Shown piece by piece: positions 15,347 to 15,364 of a DNA stretch of 15,364 nt (positions are counted from its first letter, which is position 1; the number at the start of each line of letters is the position of its first letter). Both the position numbers and the translations under genes were made by a program. The stretch comes from an uncultured Clostridium sp. GTDB lineage: Bacteria; Bacillota; Clostridia; TANB77; CAG-465. The stretch lies in assembly GCA_900553785.1 (NCBI GenBank), contig USES01000025.1:1-15364 (forward strand), given 5' to 3'. A model generated the notes under the pieces. It saw nothing but the letters and a program-made list of their open reading frames with translations, did no database searches and was not told the origin of the DNA.

Positions 15347-15364
15347 CGATTAAGCTTAAGCGTT

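Overview
The window is AT-rich DNA with strong AGGAGG-type ribosome binding sites, an S-box SAM riboswitch, sigma-A-like promoters and an N-terminal 7TM histidine kinase. This fits a low-GC Gram-positive bacterium, most likely a member of the Clostridia. The species cannot be named from the sequence. Eight protein genes, one tRNA and one riboswitch are supported.

Layout. (1) Positions 1-6359: the possible tail of an upstream gene, then a promoter with an inverted repeat over its -10/start region, then a two-gene plus-strand operon. The first gene is a single-module nonribosomal peptide synthetase with a terminal reductase (C-A-T-R). It overlaps by one base (TAATG) a membrane histidine kinase (7TM-PAS-HisKA-HATPase), and a bidirectional terminator follows. 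(2) Positions 6340-7531: a convergent minus-strand regulator built of four HTH_XRE-like repeats, with a perfect consensus promoter. (3) Positions 7609-8968: promoter, tRNA-Lys(CUU), S-box riboswitch with terminator/antiterminator, and a short divergent metK. The tRNA lies only 14 nt before the riboswitch, with no promoter or terminator seen between them. (4) Positions 9028-9419: a small cysteine-rich protein of unknown function with its own promoter, then a 71-nt near-perfect hairpin. (5) Positions 9440-13001, minus strand: a tight operon of alpha/beta hydrolase, membrane-anchored MurF-type ligase and D-Ala-D-Ala ligase, acting in peptidoglycan precursor synthesis. (6) Positions 13160-15314: a membrane-anchored surface protein with leucine-rich repeats, a transglutaminase-like domain with an intact Cys-His-Asp triad, and two group-3 bacterial Ig-like domains, followed by a terminator. 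A GC-rich hairpin lies at the window edge.

How the genes work together. The most interesting unit is the NRPS-kinase pair. The synthetase should release an aldehyde or alcohol derivative of one amino acid, joined to a donor that is not encoded here. The kinase is translationally coupled to it, and no response regulator, transporter or phosphopantetheinyl transferase lies in the window. This suggests, as inference only, a small-molecule signal and its receptor. The metK leader should act by SAM-controlled termination, which here would also set the 3' end of the tRNA-Lys transcript. The ddl-murF operon supplies D-Ala-D-Ala and attaches it to the UDP-MurNAc-tripeptide.
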